57,862 bases of DNA from positions 1 to 57,862 of the forward strand of contig CALKGG010000019.1 of assembly GCA_938084885.1 (NCBI GenBank). The letters run 5' to 3'. Both the position numbers and the translations under genes were made by a program. Within the stretch, counting starts at the first letter, position 1; each line of letters starts with the position of its first letter. This document shows positions 16,245 to 25,340 of this stretch, one piece after another. This stretch comes from an uncultured Acidimicrobiales bacterium. GTDB taxonomy: Bacteria; Actinomycetota; Acidimicrobiia; Acidimicrobiales; SHLQ01. Under the pieces are notes generated by a model that ran no database searches, was not told where the DNA came from, and saw nothing but the letters and a program-made list of their open reading frames with translations.

Positions 16245-17087
16245 ATGTCTGGGTTGCACGATGGTGCTCCAGATCCTCTGGCGGCGCTGCGCTCGAGTGA
16301 CCGGCGTCCACGAGCCGAGGTGCTGAGAGAGCGGCTGTTCTCGGGCGAGTTCGTTCACCGGTTCTCTCATAGCTCGCCACGTTGGACAGCTTCGGTGAGT
16401 CGTGTCGCGGTAGCGGTGTTGGTCTGTGCTCTTGGCGCAGCGATCGGGTGGCGGCTCTTTGTTGAGTCCGAACCGCCGGTTGAGGCGAGTATCCCGTTCG
16501 CCACCGGTGCGCTCGACACGGCAATCGAGCCGAGTGGCCAGGGAGACCCCAATGCGTCCGGCGCTGTGGCTGAGACGATCGTCGACTCCCAAGCGCCATT
16601 CGTGTCTGAGGCAGGCACAAACCCGCAAGGCGAGGAGCCGGCGACCATACCGGACAACGTGGTCGTGCACGTTGCGGGCGCGGTGAGTCGTCCAGGCTTG
16701 ATACGCGGCGACGCGTCGTGGCGTATCGATGACGCGGTTCGAGCTGCGGGAGGACCAGATGGCGAGGCAGATCTCGATCGCGTAAACCTCGCAGCTCCCA
16801 TTCTTGATGGACAGCGGATCTTTGTGCCGTTCGTCGATGCGCCGATTCCGTCGGTCATCGAACCAGAAACGCCACTCGTCGGCGGCGACGCTGCCGCGCT
16901 GATTAACCTCAATACTGCCGATGCCATCGAGCTTCAGACGCTGCCCGGAATCGGGCCAGCAACGGCAGCGGCGATCGTGTCGCATCGCGACGACTTTGGC
17001 CCCTTTGGCACAGTTGACGCGCTGGTCGCAGTCGCAGGTATCGGGCCAGCGACGCTCGAGTCGTTGCGCGAACATGTCGGGGTCTGA
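16245..17087 (+). CDS. comEA: Competence protein ComEA (DNA receptor)
   Basis: Membrane-anchored receptor that binds incoming double-stranded DNA during natural transformation. 280 residues: a cytosolic N-terminus, one membrane helix near residues 50-70, a low-complexity linker, an SLBB domain (VVVHVAGAVSRPGLI near residue 145) and two helix-hairpin-helix motifs (LPGIGPATAAAI near 230 and VAGIGPATLESL near 262). A Shine-Dalgarno-like AGAGGAAG precedes the ATG. The 3' end overlaps the comEC start by 14 nt, indicating an operon. Order comEA-comEC-holA is widely conserved in actinobacteria. Confidence 0.93.
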   Translation: MSGLHDGAPDPLAALRSSDRRPRAEVLRERLFSGEFVHRFSHSSPRWTASVSRVAVAVLVCALGAAIGWRLFVESEPPVEASIPFATGALDTAIEPSGQGDPNASGAVAETIVDSQAPFVSEAGTNPQGEEPATIPDNVVVHVAGAVSRPGLIRGDASWRIDDAVRAAGGPDGEADLDRVNLAAPILDGQRIFVPFVDAPIPSVIEPETPLVGGDAAALINLNTADAIELQTLPGIGPATAAAIVSHRDDFGPFGTVDALVAVAGIGPATLESLREHVGV

Positions 17088-18903
17088 CCTCCAGCTGCGA
17101 AGCAGTGAACACGAACAACGCCAGCACCTTCGACGTCGAGACGCGGCTGTCGTTGGAGGAATCGTGGTGCTGTTCGCCGTTGTCAAAGTGCTGCACGCCG
17201 TGCCGTGGTGGGTGGGCGGCGTGGTGGTGGTCATCGGGGCGGTGAGCGTGCAGCCTCGAGCGGTCGTTGTTGGCCTACTCCTGTTGCTCGGGGCGCGGGC
17301 AGGTATGGCCCTCGAGGACCTCGCGCCAGCGACAACGCGTCCGCTCGACAGGGCGCTGGTGGTGCTGGTTAGTGATCCGCGTGCCAATAACGGTGGATGG
17401 GGAGCGCAAGGCGAGATCGACGGGGAGCGCGTGTTTTTGAACGTACGCGTCGGGGTGCATCCGGCGCTCGGTGACGCTGCTGTTGGAGATGAGCTGGTCA
17501 TTTCGGGAACGCTGCGAGGGAGCGTTCCAGAATCGGCGTGGGCGATCTCGAGGCGAATCGTCGGGAACGCGACGGTGGCAACCGTGCACGAAGTTCGTTC
17601 TGCCGATGGTGTACTCGGCACTGCAAACGCACTGCGGGCTGCCTATGCCGATGGGGTTCGGCATTTCGACACGGGCGATCGGGCGCTGTTCACTGGTTTG
17701 GTCTTTGGAGATGACCGAAACCAAGACCCGATCGACGCCGACAATTTCCGCTCGGCGGGTCTTGGGCATTTGCTTGCGGTATCTGGTCAGAACGTCGCGT
17801 TCGTGCTCATCATCTTTGCGCCAGCTCTGCGCCGGGTGCGTTGGGTTCCGGCGCGAGTGGCGTGTTCGTTGGCGGTCTTGGTGGGGTTCGGGTTTCTCAC
17901 GCGTTTTGAGGCATCGGTGACCCGGGCGTTGGTCATGGCTGGTTTGGCCTTGGTTGCCCACGCGGTCGGCCGTCGATCCGAGGCGGCCGTGATCCTGCCA
18001 CCGGCGGTGGCGCTGCTGTTTGTATTGGATCCGCTGTTGGGTTGGTCTCTCGCGTTCCAGCTTTCGGTCGCAGCGACGGTTGGGATGGTCGTGTTGGCAG
18101 GGCGGCTCGCCCGTCTGATGCCTGGCCCGGATTGGTTGAGGTCGGTGGTCGGCGCAACGTTGGGAGCGCAGTTGTTCGTTGCGCCGTTGTTGTTAGGCAC
18201 GTTCGGGCGGTTGAGTGTGGTTGCGGTGCCGGCGAACGTTTTGGCCGGACCCGCTGCTGCCGGAGTGATGATGTGGGGCTTGGTCGTCGGCCCGATCGCT
18301 GCGATCGTGCCGGGTCCATTGGCCGAGGTTATGCATGCTCCCTCGTGGCTGCTGGTGCGTTGGGTGGCGCTCGTTGCCGACACGTTTGCCTCGGTTGGGG
18401 TAGGGCACTTCTCGGCGGTGCATTTGACTATTGGCAGTATTGGGTTGGCGGCCGTGCTTCTTGGGGGAGAGCGCAGTGGGACGTTGCGGTCGTTTCCGCC
18501 GGCGTTGGGGACCATGTTGGTGGTCGTGGCTGTTGGGATCCCGTTGCTGGTGCCACGGCCGTTGCCCGCTGGCGTGCATCAGCTCTCGACCAACGTGGTT
18601 GTGGCCCGTTCGATCGAGGGTTTCGATGTGGTTGTCTTGGGTGCTGGTGCCGATCTCGACGATGCGTTGGAAGGGATCCGGGCAGCGAGGTTGGGGCGCA
18701 TCGATGTGCTGATTTCCGAGAGCGGTTCGCGTCGATCGGGGGTGATGGTCCACGTGTTGGCAGAACGGTTCGAGGTCGCGGCGATATGGGCGCCGCCGGG
18801 CCATTCGGTGCCGGGGGCCGAGGCCCGCGAGCCGCTGTCGGGCGAGATTGGTTCGCTGCAGATTCGCAGCGTTGAGGGCGCGGTGGTCATTGGCGAGCGC
18901 TAA
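17074..18903 (+). CDS. comEC: ComEC/Rec2-family DNA-uptake channel protein
   Basis: Polytopic membrane protein thought to pass single-stranded DNA into the cell. 609 residues from the ATG at 17074; an open frame reaching 16921 lies within comEA and is rejected. The N-terminal OB-like domain (residues 100-190) comes after the first helices; the competence core follows, with the family motif GLGHLLAVSGQNVAFV near residue 230, then about eight hydrophobic helices. The C-terminal 100 residues form a shortened domain without the complete zinc-binding HxHxDH set of the usual metallo-beta-lactamase-like nuclease, so that part may be inactive or reduced. It overlaps comEA and is 117 bp before a small gene that overlaps holA. 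Confidence 0.92.
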   Translation: MSGSDLQLRSSEHEQRQHLRRRDAAVVGGIVVLFAVVKVLHAVPWWVGGVVVVIGAVSVQPRAVVVGLLLLLGARAGMALEDLAPATTRPLDRALVVLVSDPRANNGGWGAQGEIDGERVFLNVRVGVHPALGDAAVGDELVISGTLRGSVPESAWAISRRIVGNATVATVHEVRSADGVLGTANALRAAYADGVRHFDTGDRALFTGLVFGDDRNQDPIDADNFRSAGLGHLLAVSGQNVAFVLIIFAPALRRVRWVPARVACSLAVLVGFGFLTRFEASVTRALVMAGLALVAHAVGRRSEAAVILPPAVALLFVLDPLLGWSLAFQLSVAATVGMVVLAGRLARLMPGPDWLRSVVGATLGAQLFVAPLLLGTFGRLSVVAVPANVLAGPAAAGVMMWGLVVGPIAAIVPGPLAEVMHAPSWLLVRWVALVADTFASVGVGHFSAVHLTIGSIGLAAVLLGGERSGTLRSFPPALGTMLVVVAVGIPLLVPRPLPAGVHQLSTNVVVARSIEGFDVVVLGAGADLDDALEGIRAARLGRIDVLISESGSRRSGVMVHVLAERFEVAAIWAPPGHSVPGAEAREPLSGEIGSLQIRSVEGAVVIGER

Positions 18904-19006
18904 ACCCATCTGGGCCACTCGGGCGGGAATGTCCACCGATTGGGGGTCCAGTAGTTGCCTCAGCAGCTCTGGTGCGAAGGTTGATGCTCGCGCCGCAAAC
19001 GTGAGA

Positions 19007-19012
19007 TATCGT
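19007..19012 (+). promoter_or_regulatory. -10-like TATCGT, 8 nt before a GTG start
   Basis: TAnnnT hexamer 8 nt upstream of the GTG at 19021, with TTGATG further upstream at 18981-18986. Together with the absence of a Shine-Dalgarno it suggests a leaderless transcript. Confidence 0.45.
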
Positions 19013-19020
19013 GCGTCCTA

Positions 19021-19359
19021 GTGAGCCACTGCACGCAAGAACCTGGGGCCGTGAGGGTCGTGTCGATGCTGATCGACGGTGACGGAGAACGAACGCGCCT
19101 TGAGGCACCGAGCCCTGGCGAGCTCCTCGACATGATCGATGAGACGCCCAACGTCGCGGCGCTCACTGTCGCGATCGATTCGGCCTTTTGTTCGGATCTG
19201 TCGAACGGCGTCGATGATGACGAGTTCATTGCGTTGGCCTCGGTGCTTGTCCAGCGTGGTGTCCGAGCCTTCGAAACCCGACGACCGGACGTGCTCACAC
19301 GCATTCTTGCAATGCACGCCGCCATTGTGACGGGCTCGACCGAAGTGCTGACCTCGTGA
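19021..19359 (+). CDS. Small unknown protein upstream of holA
   Basis: 112-residue predicted cytosolic protein starting at GTG, with no membrane segment and no motif that I recognise. The middle (PSPGELLDMIDETPNVAALT) and end (VLTRILAMHAAIVTGSTE) look like a compact alpha/beta domain. Composition and codon use match real neighbours (GC-rich third positions). Its stop overlaps the holA start in a GTGA arrangement, strongly suggesting translational coupling with DNA polymerase III delta. The frame could also start at GTG 19051. It probably is transcribed from its own promoter between comEC and this gene. Confidence 0.6.
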   Translation: MSHCTQEPGAVRVVSMLIDGDGERTRLEAPSPGELLDMIDETPNVAALTVAIDSAFCSDLSNGVDDDEFIALASVLVQRGVRAFETRRPDVLTRILAMHAAIVTGSTEVLTS

Positions 19360-20366
19360 CCGTCGTTCTCCTCAAAGGCAACGACGAGTCGTTGCTCGCC
19401 AACGCGGTAAAAGAGCAGGTCGACGGGCTCGTCGGCGGCGGCGATGCGTCGCTCATGGTCGAAGAACTCACCGAGGTCCACTACCGGCTAGACGACGACA
19501 GCTTTGCGATTCGTCGCCTCGTCGACTCAGCGCAGACACCACCGTTTCTTACCGAGCGCCGAGTCGTTGTTGGCCGCCACATGGGCCGGTTCTCAAAGGC
19601 GACCGACGTCGAGGCGCTGGTGAGCTATCTCGCTGAACCACTGCCGAGTACCGACCTCGTCCTCGTCTGGGAGAAGGGGCAGTCGCCAAAGCACGACCGG
19701 CTCGCCAACATTCCCAAGTCGCTCAAGGACGCGCTCGAGGCCGCCGGCGCAGAGACGATCGAAACCGGGGTTCCTTCCGGCAAGGGCGCCGACCTATGGG
19801 TCGAACAACAGATCAAACTCGCATCGGTCACGCTCGACCGGCGCGCAGTGCAGCACCTCGGAGCGCACCTCGGTGACGAACGTTCCCGCGTGGTCAACCT
19901 GCTCGCCACACTGGAGTCGGTGTACGGCGCCGGGGCCAAGATCAGCGTCGAAGAAATCGCACCGTTTCTCGGCGATACCGGGGGAGTGCCGCCATGGGAA
20001 CTGACCGATGCGATCGACTCGGGCGCGATCGATGTGGCGCTCGACAAGCTGCAGCGAATGATCGGCACAGGTGGACGGCATCCGTTGCAGATTATGGCGA
20101 GCTTGCAGACCCACTACCTGCGGATGTTGCGCCTCGACGGTGCCCCGATCAGCGGCGAGAAACAGGCGGCGCAACTGCTGGGCATGAAGGGCTCGACCTT
20201 TCCGGCAAAGAAGGCGCTCACCCAATCGAAGCGCTTAGGGTCTGACGGCGTGAAACGTGCCGTGACCTTGCTCGCCGATGCAGATCGAGGCCTGCGCGGG
20301 GAAGTTGGGTGGCCACCTGAGCTCGTCATGGAAGTGCTCGTTGCCCGGTTGGCGAACATGCGATGA
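19356..20366 (+). CDS. holA: DNA polymerase III subunit delta
   Basis: Clamp-loader subunit that opens the beta sliding clamp. 336 residues, the normal length. Recognised by the N-terminal VVLLKGNDESLLANAV, the FLTERRVVVGR segment near residue 65, TDLVLVWEKG near residue 100, and the C-terminal collar part with GGRHPLQIMASLQTHYLRM and LADADRGLRG. It lies downstream of comEA-comEC as in many actinobacteria, overlaps the preceding small gene by 4 nt, and is overlapped by 4 nt (ATGA) by the channel gene that follows. Confidence 0.93.
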   Translation: MTVVLLKGNDESLLANAVKEQVDGLVGGGDASLMVEELTEVHYRLDDDSFAIRRLVDSAQTPPFLTERRVVVGRHMGRFSKATDVEALVSYLAEPLPSTDLVLVWEKGQSPKHDRLANIPKSLKDALEAAGAETIETGVPSGKGADLWVEQQIKLASVTLDRRAVQHLGAHLGDERSRVVNLLATLESVYGAGAKISVEEIAPFLGDTGGVPPWELTDAIDSGAIDVALDKLQRMIGTGGRHPLQIMASLQTHYLRMLRLDGAPISGEKQAAQLLGMKGSTFPAKKALTQSKRLGSDGVKRAVTLLADADRGLRGEVGWPPELVMEVLVARLANMR

Positions 20367-21502
20367 GCGCACTCGCGATCATCGTTGGCGTGATCTTGGT
20401 TGTTTCGGTGCTCGCTGATGTGATCAACACACTCGTCACGACGACGACATCTCGGTGGAAGTGGTGGCTCACACAGGTGCTCTACCGCCGCTCGTGGTCG
20501 CTGACATCTGCTGTTGGTTCGCGCATTTCAAACGAGCAACACCGCGAACGCTTCTTCTCGATGTTCGCGCCGCTGTCGGTTCTGGCGATGCTCGTCACCT
20601 GGGTTGTCCAACAGATTTTTGGCTTCGGTCTGATCTGGTGGGGGATTGGCGGGGTGAACGGTGTCGATGGATTGTTGGACGCGATCTACTTCTCTGGTGT
20701 TGTGTACTTTACGGTCGGCTTCGGCGAGGTCGTCCCCGTCGAAACGGTGCCGCGATTTGGTGCGCTGATCGAAGCGTTCTCTGGTGTGCTCACGACCGCA
20801 CTCGTCATTGGCTACTTGCCTGCGTTGTACTCGGCGTATTCTGAACGTGAACAGAAGCTGCTGACCCTCGACGATGGCAGCGAGGGCCAGATGACACCCA
20901 CCAACCTGGTGTTGTCTCGCTCGCCCGATGGGGATCCTCGCGAACTCGACGATTTCTTCAAGGAATGGGAGGCGTGGATTGCCCAGGTGCTCGAAACCCA
21001 CACGACATTTCCAATGCTGGCACTGTTTCGCTCGCAGCACGATGGGCAGAGCTGGATAACCGCACTTGGTCTTGTCACCGATGCAGCGCTTCACGTCGAG
21101 CTCACCGAGGGCGGGCAGGGCCGTTCGGCATATTGGGCGCTGCGGCGCTCGGTTCGGTTGTTGCATCATCTGACCGAGGGAGTCGACCTCACCGAATATC
21201 GAGAACGGATCATCCAACAGGGCGTCGAGGGCGGCGACGATCAGCTTCGAGTGCTCTACGAAGTACTTGAAGGCCATGGGTTCCCGCTCCTGGCCTTTGA
21301 CGAGGCCGTGCCACATGCACGTGAGCTTCGCCTCACCTATGCCGCTGAGCTCGAGTACCTCATCGACCGCCTTCACGCTCCCCGTGGGTTCTGGGGCCAT
21401 CAGATTGGTCATGTCCACACCCACTCGTCGCTGCGACCTGTTGGTGATGGCCCGGTCCAAGCGCGAACTCGATCTCGGCACACGCGAGGCCAAAACGACT
21501 AA
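20363..21502 (+). CDS. Potassium-channel-like membrane protein
   Basis: 379-residue protein. Three hydrophobic helices are visible at about residues 3-22, 68-88 and 133-157. The last two frame a pore loop with the selectivity-filter-like sequence TVGFG at residues 117-121 (YFTVGFGEVVP), a Phe variant of TVGYG. Such a two-helix-plus-pore unit is the Ion_trans_2 fold. From residue 160 on there are about 220 cytosolic residues with no RCK domain motif; they are helical and of unknown role. The start overlaps holA by 4 nt. A hairpin follows directly. Potassium is inferred from the filter only. Confidence 0.75.
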   Translation: MSALAIIVGVILVVSVLADVINTLVTTTTSRWKWWLTQVLYRRSWSLTSAVGSRISNEQHRERFFSMFAPLSVLAMLVTWVVQQIFGFGLIWWGIGGVNGVDGLLDAIYFSGVVYFTVGFGEVVPVETVPRFGALIEAFSGVLTTALVIGYLPALYSAYSEREQKLLTLDDGSEGQMTPTNLVLSRSPDGDPRELDDFFKEWEAWIAQVLETHTTFPMLALFRSQHDGQSWITALGLVTDAALHVELTEGGQGRSAYWALRRSVRLLHHLTEGVDLTEYRERIIQQGVEGGDDQLRVLYEVLEGHGFPLLAFDEAVPHARELRLTYAAELEYLIDRLHAPRGFWGHQIGHVHTHSSLRPVGDGPVQARTRSRHTRGQND

Positions 21503-21523
21503 AGACGCCCGTGAGGGCGTCTT
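21502..21523. terminator. Hairpin with GTGA tetraloop between the channel gene and rpsT
   Basis: Perfect 9-bp stem AAGACGCCC / GGGCGTCTT closed by GTGA (a GNRA-type tetraloop). It lies between two convergent genes and so could stop transcription from both sides. No long T-run follows. Confidence 0.65.
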
Positions 21524-21605
21524 GAGCTCGATATCCCCGGGGGGATCAGATGTGTTGCGATTTCCTCAACCGGACGATCGGGAGGAAACCAGCGAATAGG
21601 GTGGG

Positions 21606-21872
21606 CTAGGCGTTCTGGAGACCGCGAACCTTGGCCGTGAGGCGGCTCTTGGTGCGAGCAGCGGTGTTCTTATGCATCGTGCCCTTGGTGACTGCCTTGT
21701 CGATGCGCTTGATAGCGAGTCGAAGCTTCTCGTCAACGTCGTCGTCTCCGGCTTCGGCAGCGGCGAGTACCGAGCGGGTGCGGGTACGGAGTTCTGCGCG
21801 GATCTGACGGTTGCGGGCGTTTCGCTTTTCCGTCTGGCGGTTGCGCTTGATTTGGCTCTTGATATTTGCCAC
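21606..21872 (-). CDS. rpsT: 30S ribosomal protein S20
   Basis: 88-residue helical, very basic protein that binds 16S rRNA in the small-subunit body. Recognised by the N-terminal [20 protein letters not shown], the central [27 protein letters not shown] and normal length. The start is GTG preceded by a weak AGG-containing site. It points away from lepA, with 157 bp between starts; the rpsT/lepA pairing is typical of actinobacteria. Confidence 0.97.
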   Translation of the reverse strand: MANIKSQIKRNRQTEKRNARNRQIRAELRTRTRSVLAAAEAGDDDVDEKLRLAIKRIDKAVTKGTMHKNTAARTKSRLTAKVRGLQNA

Positions 21873-22029
21873 GGCGGCTTCGACCTCGTTCTTGAAGGCC
21901 CGTCGTTCGAGCCAGCAGGTAATCGTAGCCGGATGTAACGGCGTCGCAACTCTTGGAGAACCAAAACAGAAGGTATTCGGGGGATCTCGACCGGAAGTGT
22001 CGACAAGAAGCAGTACCGTTTAGCTCTTC

Positions 22030-23814
22030 ATGGACCAGTCGTTTATTCGCAACACATCGATCATTGCCCACATCGATCATGGCAAGTCCACCCTTGCTGA
22101 CCGGATGCTCGAACTCACCGGTGCCGTGGAGATGCGCGACATGAAAGCGCAGTACCTCGATTCGATGGATCTGGAGCGCGAGCGCGGCATCACCATCAAG
22201 CTGCAATCGGTGCGCTTGAACTGGAAAGATCACGTCATCAACCTGATCGACACGCCCGGGCACGTCGACTTTGGTTATGAAGTGTCGCGGTCGCTTGCAG
22301 CGTGTGAGGGTGTGATTTTGGTGGTCGATGCTGCACAAGGCATCGAAGCACAGACCCTCGCCAACTGTTACCTGGCGCTCGAGAACGATCTGGAGATCGT
22401 CGCAGCGCTCAACAAGATCGACCTTCCAGCTGCCGAACCAGACCGCTACGCAGAAGAAATCGAGAATGTGCTCGGCATTCCCGCCGAGGACATTCTTCGC
22501 ATCAGCGCAAAGACCGGGGAGGGCGTCGAAGACTTGCTCGATGCCGTTGTGGCTCGCACGCCTGCGCCACAAGGTGACCCCAAAGGCGACCCGAAGGCGC
22601 TGATTTTCGACAGCCACTTCGACCCGTACCGTGGCGTCATCTCGTCGATCCGCGTGGTCGACGGCACGATCCGGAGTCGCAGCAAGGCGCTGTTCATGCA
22701 CGCAAATGGCACCCACGACATCGAAGAGATCGGCGTTCGTTCACCCGATAACGAGCCGGTGAAAGAACTCACAGCCGGAGAAGTTGGCTATCTCATCGCC
22801 GGTATCAAAGACGTTGGTGAAGCACGTTCGGGTGAGACCATCACCGCAGCCCGCAACGCCGCAGCAGAACCGCTCGACGGCTATCAAGAACCGCTGCCGA
22901 TGGTATTCAGCGGCCTCTACCCAATCGATGGCGACGAGTACCCTGCGCTCCGCGAGGCGCTCGAGAAGCTCCGTCTCAACGATTCGTCCTACACGTTCGA
23001 GCCGGAGACTTCCGGTGCGCTCGGCTTCGGTTTCCGCTGCGGGTTCCTTGGGTTGTTGCACATGGAGATCGTCCGCGAGCGTCTCGAGCGCGAGTTCGGA
23101 CTCAGCTTGATCTCCACGGCGCCGTCGGTGAAATACAACGTGCACAAGTCCGATGGCACCGAGATGCTCATCGATAATCCCTCCGAGCTGCCCGATGGAG
23201 CCGAGATCGATTTCATTGAAGAGCCAATGCTGAAGGTAAGCCTTGTGACTCCCACGGACTACACGGGCGCAATGATGGATCTGTGTCAATCTCGCCGCGG
23301 CGAGATGAAGAAGATGGAGTACCTGTCGCCCGAGCGTGTCGAGCTGTCATATCGCCTTCCGCTCGCAGAGGTCGTCTTGGATTTCTTCGATCAGATGAAG
23401 AGCCGATCGCAGGGTTATGCGAGCCTCGATTACGAACCCGATGGCATGCAGCAGTCGAAGCTCGTCAAGGTCGACATCTTGCTGTCGGGAGATCCTGTCG
23501 ACGCGTTCTCGACGATCGTCCACGACGATCGCAGCTACGAGTACGGCAAGAAGATGACCGAAAAGCTCAAAGAGCTTATTCCCCGTCAGCAATTCGATGT
23601 GCCGATCCAGGCCGCGATCGGCGGACGCTTCATTGCCCGCCAAACCGTGAAGGCATATCGCAAGGATGTGACGGCCAAGCTTTACGGCGGTGACATCACG
23701 CGTAAGAACAAGCTGCTGAAGAAGCAGAAAGAGGGCAAGAAGCGGATGAAGTCGATCGGTTCGGTCGAAATCCCCCAAGAAGCCTTCGTATCAGCGCTCA
23801 AGCTCGACGACTGA
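22030..23814 (+). CDS. lepA: Elongation factor 4 (LepA)
   Basis: Ribosome-associated GTPase that back-translocates or remodels stalled ribosomes. 594 residues, normal length. G-domain motifs: AHIDHGKST near residue 14, a switch [10 protein letters not shown] near 76, and NKIDLP near 130. Family-specific regions: the central [22 protein letters not shown] and a C-terminal domain ending with [19 protein letters not shown]. The start is an ATG without Shine-Dalgarno. The next gene faces it with only 6 bp between the stops. Confidence 0.97.
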   Translation: MDQSFIRNTSIIAHIDHGKSTLADRMLELTGAVEMRDMKAQYLDSMDLERERGITIKLQSVRLNWKDHVINLIDTPGHVDFGYEVSRSLAACEGVILVVDAAQGIEAQTLANCYLALENDLEIVAALNKIDLPAAEPDRYAEEIENVLGIPAEDILRISAKTGEGVEDLLDAVVARTPAPQGDPKGDPKALIFDSHFDPYRGVISSIRVVDGTIRSRSKALFMHANGTHDIEEIGVRSPDNEPVKELTAGEVGYLIAGIKDVGEARSGETITAARNAAAEPLDGYQEPLPMVFSGLYPIDGDEYPALREALEKLRLNDSSYTFEPETSGALGFGFRCGFLGLLHMEIVRERLEREFGLSLISTAPSVKYNVHKSDGTEMLIDNPSELPDGAEIDFIEEPMLKVSLVTPTDYTGAMMDLCQSRRGEMKKMEYLSPERVELSYRLPLAEVVLDFFDQMKSRSQGYASLDYEPDGMQQSKLVKVDILLSGDPVDAFSTIVHDDRSYEYGKKMTEKLKELIPRQQFDVPIQAAIGGRFIARQTVKAYRKDVTAKLYGGDITRKNKLLKKQKEGKKRMKSIGSVEIPQEAFVSALKLDD

Positions 23815-23820
23815 ACGTCT

Positions 23821-24252
23821 CTAGCCGAAGGTGCCGTCGTCATTGACGGTGGTGAAGGGGTTGTAGGCAATTTCCCATTGTTCGCCGCTCGGGCCCGCGA
23901 TGTATCCCGAATAGCCACCCCAGAAGACCTTCTCGGGTGCCTTCAGTACGGTCACGTCGTGCTCGGCGAACCGGGCGAACAACGCATCGACCTCTTCGGG
24001 GCTGTTCACGTTGTACGCCATCGTGAAGCCGTTGGGACCCGTCACGTCGCCGCCGTGCTCTTCGGCAAACTTCGCGATCGGGTACAGCGCAAACGTAAAG
24101 CCGTTCATTGAGTAGAACGCGATGTTGGCGGCCTCTTCGTCACTCGCCTCGTTGGGGGTCCAACCAAAGGCCGTGTTGTAGAAGTTCCGCGCTTGATCGA
24201 GGTCGTGCACAGCAATCGTGATGATCGAGATGCGTTGATCGAGTTGGTCCAT
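23821..24252 (-). CDS. VOC (glyoxalase/bleomycin-resistance) superfamily protein
   Basis: 143-residue protein with one or two beta-alpha-beta-beta-beta modules of the vicinal oxygen chelate fold: ITIAVHDLDQARNFYNTAFGW near the start and GYSGYIAGPSGEQWEIAYNPF at the end, each contributing likely metal ligands (His and Glu). Start ATG at 24252 has GGAGG 6 nt upstream; a longer frame up to 24375 enters the hrcA promoter and is rejected. It lies between lepA and hrcA, where many actinobacteria have hemW instead. The substrate is unknown. Confidence 0.85.
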   Translation of the reverse strand: MDQLDQRISIITIAVHDLDQARNFYNTAFGWTPNEASDEEAANIAFYSMNGFTFALYPIAKFAEEHGGDVTGPNGFTMAYNVNSPEEVDALFARFAEHDVTVLKAPEKVFWGGYSGYIAGPSGEQWEIAYNPFTTVNDDGTFG

Positions 24253-24335
24253 TCCATACCTCCGTTGGGTGTGAGCATCGATGGGCGTTCGATGGTGAGG
24301 GCTCACGGGTGCGCCCACCCTTCGGCAACCGCTTG

Positions 24336-24341
24336 TAGCCT
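24336..24341 (+). promoter_or_regulatory. -10-like TAGCCT, 8 nt before hrcA
   Basis: TAnnnT hexamer exactly 8 nt upstream of the hrcA ATG, with no Shine-Dalgarno between, as expected for a leaderless mRNA. No CIRCE inverted repeat (TTAGCACTC-N9-GAGTGCTAA) is visible nearby. Confidence 0.45.
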
Positions 24342-24349
24342 GTAGCGAA

Positions 24350-25339
24350 ATGTTAGACGACCGAAAGATGGCCATTCTGCGGGCCGTTGTAGAGACCTAT
24401 ATCGAAACTGCCGAACCGGTTGGTTCGACCGTGGTCAGCGACGCTACCGACCTCGAGGTGTCTTCGGCGACGATCCGAAACGAACTTGCCCTGCTCGATC
24501 AACAGGGCTACCTCACCCAGCCCCACACCAGCGCTGGCCGTGTCCCCACCGACAAGGCCTACCGGGCGTTCGTCGACGGGATTTCCGAGCCAAACCTCGA
24601 CCACAGCGAAAGCCAACGCGTCGTCGAATTCTTCGACCACGCGCACGGCGAGATCGAAGGCATGCTGGGTCGCACCTCGAAGCTCCTCTCAGAGATGACG
24701 GGCGTCACGTCGGTGGTCGTTGCCCCCGACCGGGACCACGCAACGGTCAAGAGTGTGCAGTTGGTGCAGCTGGCGCCAACTGTTCTGCTCGCAGTCATGG
24801 TGCTTTCCGACGGCACGGTAGAGAAATGCACGATCGAAGCACTCGAGGAAAGTGACGAGGTGTCCATCGCAATTGCAAACGGTCACTTGAGCGCGGCGAT
24901 GGTTGGGCGCACCATTGGTAACGAAGCAGAGCCTCAGCCGAGTGGGAATGCAGCCGCCGACCGTCTTGTTGAGTCAGCACGTGCCGTGCTCACCACCCAG
25001 GAAACCGCAGGCGACGTCTATGTCGGAGGCCGTTCGAGCGTTCCGACGTTCGCGGCAGCAGAGACCATGCGCGAAGTCCTTTCGCTGCTCGAAACACAGT
25101 TGGTCGTCGTGACACTGCTCCGCGATGTCATCGGGCGCGGCATGTCGGTCGCCATTGGCGAGGAAACCGGCGTCGATCCTCTCGCCGACTGTTCTCTGGT
25201 TGTTGCACCATATTCTGCCGAAGGTAACCAGACCGGAACGATTGGCCTGCTAGGACCTACACGTATGAACTACCCCCACGCGATGGCCGCTGTAGCTGTG
25301 GTCTCCAAATCACTCGGCAAACGATTGAGCGAGGGCTGA
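24350..25339 (+). CDS. hrcA: Heat-inducible transcription repressor HrcA
   Basis: Repressor of class I heat-shock genes, binding CIRCE elements. 329 residues. The N-terminal winged helix shows ILRAVVETYIETAEPVGS and VSSATIRNELALLDQQGYL, with PHTSAGRVPTDKAYR following; all are signature HrcA sequences. The C-terminal GAF-like dimer domain ends with GPTRMNYPHAMAAV. It is followed after 1 bp by dnaJ and then rsmE, the standard actinobacterial order. No CIRCE site was seen in this window, so its targets (groES/groEL, likely) are elsewhere. Confidence 0.96.
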   Translation: MLDDRKMAILRAVVETYIETAEPVGSTVVSDATDLEVSSATIRNELALLDQQGYLTQPHTSAGRVPTDKAYRAFVDGISEPNLDHSESQRVVEFFDHAHGEIEGMLGRTSKLLSEMTGVTSVVVAPDRDHATVKSVQLVQLAPTVLLAVMVLSDGTVEKCTIEALEESDEVSIAIANGHLSAAMVGRTIGNEAEPQPSGNAAADRLVESARAVLTTQETAGDVYVGGRSSVPTFAAAETMREVLSLLETQLVVVTLLRDVIGRGMSVAIGEETGVDPLADCSLVVAPYSAEGNQTGTIGLLGPTRMNYPHAMAAVAVVSKSLGKRLSEG

Positions 25340-25340
25340 C

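Noticed and set aside
16152..17621. 489-codon minus-strand open frame
   Set aside because: Lies opposite comEA and comEC and has low-complexity Thr/Ser/Arg composition.
24300..24350. CIRCE element before hrcA
   Set aside because: No TTAGCACTC/GAGTGCTAA pair is present within the spacer.
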